Assembly (NCBI RefSeq): GCF_014850975.1
Contig: NZ_JACXST010000003.1
Coordinates: 558,001 to 622,000 of the forward strand
Length of the DNA: 64,000 nucleotides
Direction of reading: 5' to 3'
Source of the DNA: Methylomonas fluvii
Lineage (GTDB): Bacteria > Pseudomonadota > Gammaproteobacteria > Methylococcales > Methylomonadaceae
Shown piece by piece: positions 16,061 to 24,769 of this stretch; the first letter of the stretch is position 1; each line of letters begins with the position of its first letter. The notes beneath the pieces were generated by a model. That model saw only the letters and a program-made list of their open reading frames with translations. It ran no database searches and was not told where the DNA came from. The position numbers and the translations under genes were made by a program.

Positions 16061-16145
16061 TGGTACCGAGGGTCGGAATCGAACCGACACTCCTTTCGGA
16101 ACCGGATTTTGAATCCGGCGCGTCTACCAGTTTCACCACCCCGGC
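16061..16145 (-). tRNA. tRNA-Leu(CAA)
   Basis: 85-nt class II tRNA with encoded CCA. Acceptor GCCGGGG pairs with CCTCGGT (one G-T pair), the anticodon loop is TTCAAAA (anticodon CAA), there is a long variable arm, and a T-arm GTCGGTTCGATTCCGAC. Its 3' end (16061-16082) is the attR core of the integrative element; the gene stays intact. Confidence 0.95.
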
Positions 16146-16193
16146 AAAGAAAGCATCATTATACTGATTTCTTCAGAAATGCCAAACTATTTT

Positions 16194-17048
16194 TTACGCC
16201 GCCAAAGTCACTGCTGCTTTCAGTTTTTTCATAGCGTTTTGTTCCAACTGTCTAATACGCTCGGCCGAAACTTGATAACGATCAGCTAATTCGTGCAAAG
16301 TGGCTTTTTCTTCCACCAGCCAGCGACTAGCCAGAATATCGCGGCTTCTGTCATCCAGGCCCGCCATTGCATCCATCAGCAATTCTTCCTTGCGGTCTTC
16401 CCAGTCGCTATTTTCCAGCAATAAAGCCGGATCGGCGCCATGCTGTTCCAAATAAGCGATAGGCGCCTGCGCATGGTCTTCGCTGTCGTCGCCCGTCGGC
16501 TCAAGTCCTATATCGCGACCGTCCAAACGCCGTTCCATTTCGTAAACCGTTTTGACATCCACGTCCAGGTTCTCTGCTATCGCTTCCGCATCGTCTTGCG
16601 ATAGATAGCTCAAGTCCTTTTTGAATTTGCGCAGATTAAAAAACAGTTTGCGCTGTGCTTTAGTCGTTGCAACTTTAACGATGCGCCAGTTTTTGATCAC
16701 ATATTCATGGATTTCGGCTTTGATCCAATGTACGGCAAACGATACCAAGCGCACCCCCATATCAGGGTCGAAGCGTTTTACCGCTTTCATCAAGCCAATA
16801 TTGCCTTCTTGCACGATGTCCGCCAACGGCAAACCATAACCCGCATAGCCTCTGGCCACATGCGCTACGAAACGCAAATTGGACATAACCAGCTCGCGTG
16901 CGGCGTTTAAGTCGCCTTCATCTCGGTAACGCAAAGCCAAATCCTGCTCCTGCTCTACACTGAGCTTAGGCATTTGGGCTACCAGGCTTAAATAAGAATC
17001 AAACGTCCCAACCGATAAATTGATCGGTAAAGCCAAGCTGTTGTTCAT
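16194..17048 (-). CDS. rpoH: heat-shock sigma factor RpoH (sigma-32)
   Basis: A 284-aa alternative sigma factor that directs RNA polymerase to heat-shock promoters. Region 2 contains SNLRFVAHVARGY and LADIVQEGNIGLMKAVKRFD. The RpoH box reads QRKLFFNLRKFK. Region 4 ends with the helix-turn-helix ATLHELADRYQVSAERIRQL. Length matches the gamma family (E. coli 284). It lies alone between tRNA-Leu and glnS and is read leftward. A CIRCE-type operator 44 bp upstream of the ATG suggests repression by HrcA, added to the usual translational and proteolytic control. Confidence 0.95.
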   Translation of the reverse strand: MNNSLALPINLSVGTFDSYLSLVAQMPKLSVEQEQDLALRYRDEGDLNAARELVMSNLRFVAHVARGYAGYGLPLADIVQEGNIGLMKAVKRFDPDMGVRLVSFAVHWIKAEIHEYVIKNWRIVKVATTKAQRKLFFNLRKFKKDLSYLSQDDAEAIAENLDVDVKTVYEMERRLDGRDIGLEPTGDDSEDHAQAPIAYLEQHGADPALLLENSDWEDRKEELLMDAMAGLDDRSRDILASRWLVEEKATLHELADRYQVSAERIRQLEQNAMKKLKAAVTLAA

Positions 17049-17091
17049 ATCACCCTCGTTTCCGGTGGAATAAATTAACGATGGTCAAATT

Positions 17092-17118
17092 CTAGCACTC
17101 GATAAACGAGAGTGCTAA
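17092..17118. promoter_or_regulatory. CIRCE operator (HrcA site) upstream of rpoH
   Basis: CTAGCACTC-GATAAACGA-GAGTGCTAA matches the CIRCE consensus TTAGCACTC-N9-GAGTGCTAA in 17 of 18 conserved positions, with the exact 9-bp spacer. It lies 44 bp before the rpoH start, downstream of an AT-rich promoter-like segment (17119-17160). HrcA is the known repressor that binds CIRCE. Confidence 0.85.
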
Positions 17119-17290
17119 TAATTTAGTAAAAATCTTGTAATACAAAAAGTTACAATGTATTTAGCCTTGATTTTAATGCAAAACCAGCCGACGATGCCGC
17201 CTTTACGAATTCCGGCCAAACTCGTTAAAATGGCGACTGACTCAATATTTGCCGCCCACCTTATAAATAACCACAGCCATTTACTCAAAC

Positions 17291-18951
17291 ATGTCAGCTT
17301 CCGATAGCCCCGTATCATCCAACTTTATTAGACATATCATTGCCGCCGATCTGGCCGCCAACACAAACAACGGCAAAGTTGCCACCCGCTTCCCCCCGAA
17401 CCCAATGGCTATCTGCATATCGGCCACGCCAAATCGATTTGCCTGAATTTCACACTAGCTGCCGAAAACCAAGGCACTTGCAACTTGCGCTTCGACGACA
17501 CCAATCCGGAAAAAGAAAGTGTCGAATATATGGAAGCCATCGAACGCGACGTGCAATGGTTGGGTTTTAAATGGGCCGGCAAATATCACGCCTCCGATTA
17601 CTTCGAACAGCTTTACGATTACGCGGTACAGCTGATCAAACAAGGCGATGCTTATGTGGACAGCTCCACGCCGGAGCAAATGCGTGCGGACCGCGGCACC
17701 TTGACCGAACCCGGCAAAGAAAGTGCGGACCGCAACCGCAGCATCGAGGAAAACCTGGATTTGTTCACCCGCATGCGCGCCGGTGAGTTCGCCGACGGCC
17801 AGTATGTGCTGCGCGCCAAAATCGATATGGCCTCGCCCAACATCAATATGCGCGACCCGACCATCTACCGCATTCGCCGTGTTCATCACCAACGTACCGG
17901 CGATGCCTGGTGTGTGTACCCCATGTACGACTACACCCATTGCATTTCCGATGCTTTGGAAGGTATCACCCACTCGATCTGCACCTTGGAGTTTGAAGAT
18001 CACCGTCCGCTGTACGACTGGGTACTGGACAAATTGCAAACCCCTTGCCATCCGCAACAAATCGAATTCGCCCGTCTGCAATTGGAATACACCATCGTCA
18101 GCAAGCGTAAACTGCTGCAATTGGTGACCGAAAAACACGTCAACGGTTGGGACGATCCGCGCATGCCAACCATTTCCGGCCTGCGCCGGGCCGGTTTTAC
18201 CCCGGAAGCGATTCGCGACTTCTGCGAACGCATCGGCGTCACCAAAAACGATTCTTGGATCGAAATGGGTGTTTTGGAAAATTGCATTCGTGAAGACTTG
18301 AACGAACGCGCACCTCGGGCAATGGCCGTGTTAAGGCCGTTAAAAGTCGTCATCAGCAACTGGGAAGATGGCAAAACCGAAACCTACCAAATCGCCAACC
18401 ATCCGCAAAAACCGGAAATGGGTAGCCGCGAAGTCAGTTTTTCCAAAACCATTTTGATCGAACAAGACGATTTTATGGAAAATCCGCCTAAAGACTTCAA
18501 ACGATTGGTACCAGGCGGCGAAGTCCGACTGCGCGGCTCCTATGTCATCAAATGCGAGGAAGTGATTAAAGACGCAGCCGGCAATGTCATAGAACTGCAT
18601 TGCAGTTACGATCCGGCCACCTTGGGCAAAAATCCGGAAGGCCGCAAAGTCAAAGGCGTCATCCATTGGGTATCGGAACAACACGCCCTGCCCGCCGAAC
18701 TGCGTTTATACGACCGCTTGTTCAGCCATCCCAACCCGGACACTTTGGACAATTTCCTGGATGGCATCAACCCCAATTCGCTGGAAGTGTTGACTGATTG
18801 CCGGGTGGAAGCCAGCCTGGCCAACGCCACGCCGGATACCCGTTATCAGTTCGAACGTACCGGTTATTTTTGCCTGGACTATGCCGACAGCACACCGGAA
18901 AAACGGGTGTTTAACCGTACCGTGACCTTACGCGACAGTTGGGCAAAATAA
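17291..18951 (+). CDS. glnS: glutaminyl-tRNA synthetase, apparent -1 frameshift near start
   Basis: Class I aminoacyl-tRNA synthetase that charges tRNA-Gln. ATG at 17291 gives [13 protein letters not shown] and KVATRFPP, then the frame breaks at a run of six C (17392-17397). One added base restores [13 protein letters not shown] with the HIGH motif and runs on as the long open frame to 18951. The KMSKS equivalent is VSKRKL (near 18100), and the C-terminal anticodon-binding beta barrels are complete. The corrected length is 553 aa (E. coli 554). The one-base loss in a homopolymer in an otherwise perfect and normally essential gene suggests sequence error rather than a dead gene. A start at 17485 would lack the HIGH motif. 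Confidence 0.9.
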
Positions 18952-18965
18952 CCGGTTAATCGACC

Positions 18966-19850
18966 ATGGCCGCTTTGCAACCGATAATTAGCCATCTCGA
19001 AACCCAAACCGGCCAATCCTTAAATAACCACCGCCTAAGCAGTATCGGCGGTGGCGACATCAACAGCGCTTACCGGCTGCAAGCCGCCAATATCGACTGG
19101 TTTATCAAATTAAACCGGGCAAGCCTGGCAGAGATGTTTGTAGCGGAAGCGGCCGGTTTACGCGAGTTGGCCGACATAGGCGCGGTGCGCGTGCCCAAAG
19201 TGATTTGCTTTGGCGAATTTCAACAACACGCTTATCTGGTGCTGGAATTCATCGAATTGGGCGCGTTGCATAACCGCAGCGCCAGTTCATTCGGCAAACA
19301 ACTGGCCTTGCTGCACCAGCGACCACAAGCCTATTTCGGCTGGGCCATAGACAACACCATCGGCTCCACGCCGCAACACAACGCCAGACACGACGATTGG
19401 ATCAGTTTTTGGCAGCAGCAACGCCTGGGCAAACAATTGCAGTTTGCCGCCGCCAACGGCTATTGCGGCGCGCTACAGAGCCAAGGGGAAAAACTGCTTG
19501 AAAAAATTGGCGATTTTTTTAGCGATTACCGCCCTCACCCCTCCTTGCTGCACGGCGACTTGTGGGGCGGCAATGCTGCCGCAGACAAGCTAGGACAACC
19601 GATAATCTTCGACCCGGCTTGCTATTACGGCGACCGCGAAGCGGACCTGGCCATGACCGAGTTATTCGGCGGTTTCAGCCGCGATTTTTATGCGGCTTAT
19701 CAAGCCGAATATCCGCTGGACCCTGGCTACAAAACCCGTAAAACCCTTTACAACCTTTACCACATCCTTAACCATCTAAATCTGTTCGGCAGCGGCTACT
19801 TGAACCAGGCCAACAGCATGATCGCTCAGTTATTGGCCGAATTAAACTAA
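18966..19850 (+). CDS. fructosamine kinase family protein
   Basis: A 294-aa kinase of the APH/choline kinase fold. The N-terminal lobe has GGGDINSAYRL and a Lys in the FIKLN strand. The catalytic loop is LLHGDLWGGNA and the metal-binding Asp is in FDPACYYGDREADLAM. Bacterial members phosphorylate ribulosamine or fructosamine adducts on proteins to start deglycation. It begins 14 bp after glnS, so the two are likely co-transcribed. Confidence 0.9.
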   Translation: MAALQPIISHLETQTGQSLNNHRLSSIGGGDINSAYRLQAANIDWFIKLNRASLAEMFVAEAAGLRELADIGAVRVPKVICFGEFQQHAYLVLEFIELGALHNRSASSFGKQLALLHQRPQAYFGWAIDNTIGSTPQHNARHDDWISFWQQQRLGKQLQFAAANGYCGALQSQGEKLLEKIGDFFSDYRPHPSLLHGDLWGGNAAADKLGQPIIFDPACYYGDREADLAMTELFGGFSRDFYAAYQAEYPLDPGYKTRKTLYNLYHILNHLNLFGSGYLNQANSMIAQLLAELN

Positions 19851-20066
19851 TCGCGCCCAGCACCGGATCACCAATAAATGAAACGGTAGATAGACATAGT
19901 CAATTGCAATTCCCCCTGCATTTTTCTGACTCATAAAAAGAATTTTTCCCGCCTAAATTCAGGAATTTCCTCCTGGATAATAGCCATCAATTTTAAAGCC
20001 GAAACAGCAGCTTATATCCAGAGCCCCGTTTCGAAATTTATGACACCAACCTATCTCACCGCTGCC

Positions 20067-20694
20067 ATGAGCAACACCCTAAAAATATTGTTAGTCGATG
20101 ACCATGCCGTGGTTCGCGCGGGTTTTCGCATGCTATTGTCGGTTAGTGGCGATGTCGAAGTCATCGCCGAAGCGGAACGCGGCGAACGAGCGATTCAGCT
20201 TTATTCCGAGTCCAAGCCGGATCTGGTGGTTATGGATTTATCCATGCCGGGAATCGGCGGTCTGGAAGCCATTCGCCGGATCGTCGCGCGGGATGCCTAT
20301 GCGCGGATTTTGGTATACAGCATCTATCACGAGCAAGTGTATGTGCGGCGCGCAAGGATACATCACTAAAAACATGGCGCCGAATCTATTGTTGCCGGCT
20401 ATAGAAAGTATTATGCAAGGTAAAGGTTACACAGAACCCGGCCTGCTTAAACCCGCTGACGAGCCGTCTGCCAATGCGCAGTATCAAGCGCTAATCAACG
20501 CATTCTCGCCGCGCGAGTTTGATATATTCCGGCTACTGGCCCAAGGCCTGACGGTATCGAAAATTTCCGATCACCTGTGTTTGGGCAATAAAACCATCGC
20601 CAACTACGCGACGCAAATCAAGAAAAAACTGCAGGTGCAGACCACCACCGAATTGGCTCACATCGCCGTCAACCTAAACATACTCAATCAGTAA
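20067..20694 (+). pseudogene. NarL/UvrY-type response regulator, frameshifted by a small deletion
   Basis: The first frame gives a receiver domain (KILLVDDHAVVRAGFRMLL, phospho-Asp in LVVMDLSMPG, Lys/Thr-side region ILVYSIYHEQVYVRRA) and then runs into a stop at 20367. A second frame continues from GAQGYITKNMAPNLLLPAI through a complete LuxR-type helix-turn-helix (FSPREFDIFRLLAQGLTVSK). At the junction about 17 nt appear missing, removing residues normally between the V-Y-V and G-x-x-G-Y-I-T-K motifs and shifting frame. Unless this is an assembly error the DNA-binding half is not made. Start is uncertain (20040 or 20067). No partner kinase is adjacent. Confidence 0.78.
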
Positions 20695-20711
20695 ACCCTA
20701 TCTAAAACCGA

Positions 20712-21161
20712 TCAGCGCAATACTCTGATCGAACCCAAGGTACCGGTTTCAACGGTCACGCTCAGCCGGGTAATTTTACTGACGCGAATTGCGTTCTTGG
20801 GTTGCGAGGGGTCGAAATTGAATTCATCGCCCTCGCGAACCATAAAAGTACCCACACCGCTGACTTCCAACAGAGCAATAAACGCCTTGCCGAACGGATT
20901 CAATAAACCGCGCAGTTTGAGGTTAGGCACCTTCATGGTTTCCTGATTTGGCATAAACCCATAAGCGCCGGCGGCGGTGCCGCCCTGCGCTCCTGCCGTT
21001 TCGTACATCAGTTCGCTGGGCGTGAACGGATCGCGCAACTGCTTCGGCGCCGCAGGCATCAACGGCAGCGGCGTGGCCGGCGCTTCCAGAGCCTGCGCGG
21101 CTAGTGCCGCCATTGAAAAAACAAGGCCGGCAATCGGCTTGATTGAATTCGACAAACTCAT
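20712..21161 (-). CDS. PilP/GspC-like periplasmic protein
   Basis: A 149-aa exported protein with a signal peptide or anchor (residues 1-25, cleavage after AQA). A Pro/Ala linker is followed by KQLRDPFTPSE, a motif that recurs in PilP and MshK-type proteins, and then a small beta domain (LKLRGLLNPFGKAFIALLEV, GTFMVREGDEF) similar to the GspC HR/PilP fold that links the inner-membrane complex to the secretin. It is last gene of the leftward pilus/secretion operon, abutting the gspF-like stop. Confidence 0.7.
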   Translation of the reverse strand: MSLSNSIKPIAGLVFSMAALAAQALEAPATPLPLMPAAPKQLRDPFTPSELMYETAGAQGGTAAGAYGFMPNQETMKVPNLKLRGLLNPFGKAFIALLEVSGVGTFMVREGDEFNFDPSQPKNAIRVSKITRLSVTVETGTLGSIRVLR

Positions 21162-22385
21162 TTAATGCCCCGATACCAAAGAGAATAAGGCTTGAAAGAA
21201 TGCATAATAGACAAAGCCCACCATCGAACCGATCACCAAAATCATCACCGGCTCGATCAGGGCCGATAGGCGCTTGATCGCAATTTCCAACAGCTTTTCG
21301 TAATAAATCCCCAGTTCCTGTAACACTTCGTCCAGCGACCCGGTCCCTTCGCCTACTGCAACCATCTGCACCACCAGCGGCGGAATGCGCGGATGATCGA
21401 TACTGCGCGCAATATCCCGGCCCTCTAAAATCTGGTTCGATGCGGCCAGCAACTGATCGACATAAACTCGGTTGCCCAGCAAATTAGCGGTAATTTTCAA
21501 CGCTTCAAACACAGTGACGCCGCTGCGCAGCAAAATCGACAACGCCCAGTTCATCTGCGCCATCGCACCGGTCACCAGCAACGAGCCGATCACCGGCAGT
21601 CGCAGCAACAACCGGTCTATCCACAAACGGCCGTTACGGGTTTGATAAATCAACATCACCAGCAGCAGCAAAGCCGCCACACCGCCTACCAGCCACAGGC
21701 CATGCTGGCGCACGAAGTCGGATATATCCACCAGCAACTGGGTGGACGGCGGCAAGGCTTTGCCTTTGCCCATCAAAAACTTGCTGAATTTGGGGATGAT
21801 TTTCACCACCATGAAAATGCCGACACCGATTGCCGCCAGCACCACAATCGCCGGATAAATCATCGCGTTGATGGTCTGCGCCCGCAATGCGGCTCTTTTA
21901 TCCAGATGTATCGCCAACCTTTCCATGATCTGATCCAAATCGCCTGTGGTTTCGCCGGCGACCACCAAATTGATCGCCATTTCCGGAAACACCGCTTTGT
22001 GCTTACTCATCGCCGACGACAGCGATTGGCCACCCCGGATGTCTTTCAGCATCAGGCGTAAGGTCAAATTCAAGCGCGGATTGGTTAATTGCGCCTGGGC
22101 CAACTCCAGTGCCTGCGCCACCGGCAGGCCCGCGCGCAGCATAAAGCTCATTTGCCTGAAAAAGAAAATCAGCGCCGTGGTGGTAACCGAACGTTGCGAA
22201 GCCAACCAGTCCGAGAAATTGGCCTGCCCGAAAAAGCCGCTGCTGCCGCGCCCCTGCCGCAACGCCAATATTCGCAAACCGCGCTGGCGGATTTGGGCTG
22301 CGGCATTGGCAATATCGTCGGCTTGCAGCCTGCCGCCAATCTCGTTGCCGCGCTCATCCAAGGCGGTATAAACAAATTCAGCCAT
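21162..22385 (-). CDS. type II secretion/pilus platform protein, GspF family
   Basis: A 407-aa inner-membrane protein with two T2SSF domains (about 70-195 and 272-395), three hydrophobic segments (near 170-195, 220-240 and 375-400) and the family motifs FFRQMSFMLRAGLPVAQALE and VGEGTGSLDEVLQELG. The platform couples the ATPase to pilin assembly. It lies 1 bp after the ATPase gene. Close to MshG/GspF; which of the two cannot be decided from this alone. Confidence 0.9.
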   Translation of the reverse strand: MAEFVYTALDERGNEIGGRLQADDIANAAAQIRQRGLRILALRQGRGSSGFFGQANFSDWLASQRSVTTTALIFFFRQMSFMLRAGLPVAQALELAQAQLTNPRLNLTLRLMLKDIRGGQSLSSAMSKHKAVFPEMAINLVVAGETTGDLDQIMERLAIHLDKRAALRAQTINAMIYPAIVVLAAIGVGIFMVVKIIPKFSKFLMGKGKALPPSTQLLVDISDFVRQHGLWLVGGVAALLLLVMLIYQTRNGRLWIDRLLLRLPVIGSLLVTGAMAQMNWALSILLRSGVTVFEALKITANLLGNRVYVDQLLAASNQILEGRDIARSIDHPRIPPLVVQMVAVGEGTGSLDEVLQELGIYYEKLLEIAIKRLSALIEPVMILVIGSMVGFVYYAFFQALFSLVSGH

Positions 22386-22386
22386 C

Positions 22387-24039
22387 TCAGTTTACCCCGC
22401 GCATACCGCGGGTTTTGTGGACCGCTACATCGCGTAACTCGTCCAGCGTGGTCATGCCCAGCAGCACTTTACGGCAGCCGTCCTCCCACATAAAACTCAG
22501 ACGCTCACCGGCACTGGCTTCCAAGGTTTCCTCATCGCTGCCTCGCGCTACCAAGCGGGCGAGGGTTTCATCCAGCCACAGGGTTTCAAACAATCCCAGC
22601 CGGCCGCGAAAACCGCTGCCCTGGCAGATCACGCAACCGCCCGGTTCGTAAATCTGCACGGCATCGTCATCCCGCCCCAGTTCCGCCAGCTCGGCAGGCG
22701 TCGCCGAGCGCGGTTTGCGGCAATGCCCACATAAGCGGCGTACCAAGCGCTGGGCAATGACCGCCGCCACCGTGGAACCGATCAGGAACGGTTCGCAACC
22801 GATGTCGATCAAGCGCGTGACGGCGCTCACCGCGTTGTTGGTGTGCAGCGTCGAAAACACCAAATGCCCGGTCATCGCCGCTTTTACCGCCACATCCGCA
22901 GTTTCCGGGTCGCGGATCTCGCCCACCATCAGCACGTCCGGATCGTGCCGCAGAAACGAGCGCAGGGCGTCGGCAAAGCTGACTTTCGGGCCGGTCTGCA
23001 ATTGAGAAACCCCGTGCATCACGTATTCGATGGGGTTCTCCACGGTCATGATGTTGATGTCGGCCCGGTTGATTTCCTGGAGCGCGGCGAACAAGGTCGT
23101 CGATTTACCGCTCCCGGTCGGACCGGTCAGTAGCACCATGCCGTAGGGGCGGTGAATCACCTTACGAAAGTGCTGCAAGTCGTCTTCCATCATACCCAGA
23201 TCCGCCAGCGTCAAGCCAAACGCCTCTTGGCCGAGCAGCCGCAGCGTCATCCGTTCGCCCAGCCGGGTCGGCGCCGTTGCCACCCGAATGTTAAAGCCCT
23301 TATCGATGGGCCGTGGCAAATGATAAGAAAAACCGCCGTCCTGCGGCATGCGCTGTTCGGCTATATCCAAGCCGGCCAGCACCTTGACCCGCGACACCAA
23401 AGCGGCAGCCGCGCCGGCGTTGGCAACCAATGGAAAATCGCGCAATTTGCCGTCCACCCGCAAACGAACCCGCAGACCCAAAGCATCCGGCAGTAAGTGA
23501 ATATCCGAGGCCCGGTAAAAATAGGCTTCGCGGATGATACCGTCCAGCATGGCCACCAAATCGGTATCGGTCTCCGCCGTCACCGCGCTGCTTTGCTCCG
23601 GCGCCGATTTTCCGGCCAATGCCTGCTTTACCTTTAATTGCAATAAAGCCAGATCGGCCATTGCCAGCGGCAATACCTGCCCCAACAAGCGTTGCACCGA
23701 ATCAATGCCGCCCCGGTCGCCCGGATCGCCGCAGATCAGTAACACTTGTTCACCATCACTCACCGGCAACAGCAATTTGCGCTGCACCAGACTGGGCGGA
23801 ATTTTTTTTAACAAGGTGTTTTCCACCTGCAGCGTATCCAGATCGACATACGGCATGCCGTATTGCTCAGCCACCGCCCGATGCAAGGCCGATAACGGAA
23901 AACGATAATGGGCCTGAACCATGCTTAGCAAACTCAAGCGTTGCCGGCGGGCGTCCAGACGCAGGCGCTCCAATTGCGCGGCTTCAATCAACCCGCAGCG
24001 CACACCGGCTTCCAGGAGATGTTCGTCATTGATAGCCAT
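22387..24039 (-). CDS. assembly ATPase, GspE/PulE (MshE) family
   Basis: A 550-aa hexameric ATPase that powers pilus or pseudopilus extension. The MshEN-like N-domain spans about 1-130 and the central N2E linker about 165-290. Walker A is GPTGSGKSTT (near 312), followed by an Asp box and Walker B (VLMVGEIRDPETA). A His box is in GHLVFSTLHTNNA. The zinc-binding tetracysteine is CGHCRKP...CVICQGSG. All catalytic motifs are intact. It is the motor for the locus 20712-34987. Confidence 0.92.
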   Translation of the reverse strand: MAINDEHLLEAGVRCGLIEAAQLERLRLDARRQRLSLLSMVQAHYRFPLSALHRAVAEQYGMPYVDLDTLQVENTLLKKIPPSLVQRKLLLPVSDGEQVLLICGDPGDRGGIDSVQRLLGQVLPLAMADLALLQLKVKQALAGKSAPEQSSAVTAETDTDLVAMLDGIIREAYFYRASDIHLLPDALGLRVRLRVDGKLRDFPLVANAGAAAALVSRVKVLAGLDIAEQRMPQDGGFSYHLPRPIDKGFNIRVATAPTRLGERMTLRLLGQEAFGLTLADLGMMEDDLQHFRKVIHRPYGMVLLTGPTGSGKSTTLFAALQEINRADINIMTVENPIEYVMHGVSQLQTGPKVSFADALRSFLRHDPDVLMVGEIRDPETADVAVKAAMTGHLVFSTLHTNNAVSAVTRLIDIGCEPFLIGSTVAAVIAQRLVRRLCGHCRKPRSATPAELAELGRDDDAVQIYEPGGCVICQGSGFRGRLGLFETLWLDETLARLVARGSDEETLEASAGERLSFMWEDGCRKVLLGMTTLDELRDVAVHKTRGMRGVN

Positions 24040-24043
24040 AAAA

Positions 24044-24769
24044 TTACAGTGCCAAAATCACTTCGGCCAGCAGGGATTGCGGATAGCCGGGCATCGCCAA
24101 CACCGGCATGCGCTCGACGCTGATACGCAGTACCGCTACTTGAAACGGCAGCCGATCCAAATCGTGAATAAACCGGTTCAAAGCCAGATAGGTACCCTCC
24201 ACCTCCAGGCGCCGCAACGGCCTTTCCAACAACGAACCCGGCGACATCCGTGCCACCCAACCGGCACTCAGCGGCGGAATCACGGCAGCGATGGGCGCAG
24301 CGGTAGCGGCCGGCGCCACAGCCGCCGGTTTATTTTTTCGGCTTTTCTTGGCGGTTACCGGTGCCGCCGCAACCGGCGCGGCATTGTTGCTTACCGCCGC
24401 TTTGAACACCTCATTGGCGCGCACATGAATCTGCGCATCGCGCGCCACTTTGGAAATATTCACGATCAGGAACTGCGAGTCGTCCGGAGCCAGATGTTTT
24501 TCCACACTATCCGACTGCTCTTTGATGGCTGCCAGTAAACGCTCTTGTTCCGCTAATTGGCTCTTCAAACGCTCGATGTCCTCATCCGGTTCTTCCGGAA
24601 TCTCGGCGCTACGCAGGCGTTTATCGGTGGCTTCCGCCGTTTGCTGCAATTGACCGATTTCCCGATTGGCCGGTACCCAGCGCAACCAGGCATAACCGCC
24701 GATGACGATCACGCCGATAGCCAAAGCCGACAACCATTGTTCGCGCTTACTCAAAGGGGGTAGTTTCAT
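24044..24769 (-). CDS. PilO/GspM-like inner-membrane protein
   Basis: A 241-aa bitopic protein: short cytoplasmic start, one membrane helix (about 12-29), a coiled coil (about 32-85), an Ala/Pro/Lys-rich linker (about 130-165) and a ferredoxin-like C-terminal part. This is the PilO/GspM layout. Start taken at MKLPPLS (24769), which overlaps the upstream gene by 23 bp; no strong ribosome site is visible, consistent with translational coupling. It probably pairs with the PilN/GspL-like protein upstream. Confidence 0.7.
   Translation of the reverse strand: MKLPPLSKREQWLSALAIGVIVIGGYAWLRWVPANREIGQLQQTAEATDKRLRSAEIPEEPDEDIERLKSQLAEQERLLAAIKEQSDSVEKHLAPDDSQFLIVNISKVARDAQIHVRANEVFKAAVSNNAAPVAAAPVTAKKSRKNKPAAVAPAATAAPIAAVIPPLSAGWVARMSPGSLLERPLRRLEVEGTYLALNRFIHDLDRLPFQVAVLRISVERMPVLAMPGYPQSLLAEVILAL

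Noticed and set aside
17455-18138. 227-aa open frame antisense to glnS
   Set aside because: It lies fully inside glnS on the other strand, has no family resemblance, and arises from codon bias of the true gene.
23921-24538. 205-aa open frame antisense to the GspE and PilO-like genes
   Set aside because: Crosses two real genes on the opposite strand and looks like shadow coding.
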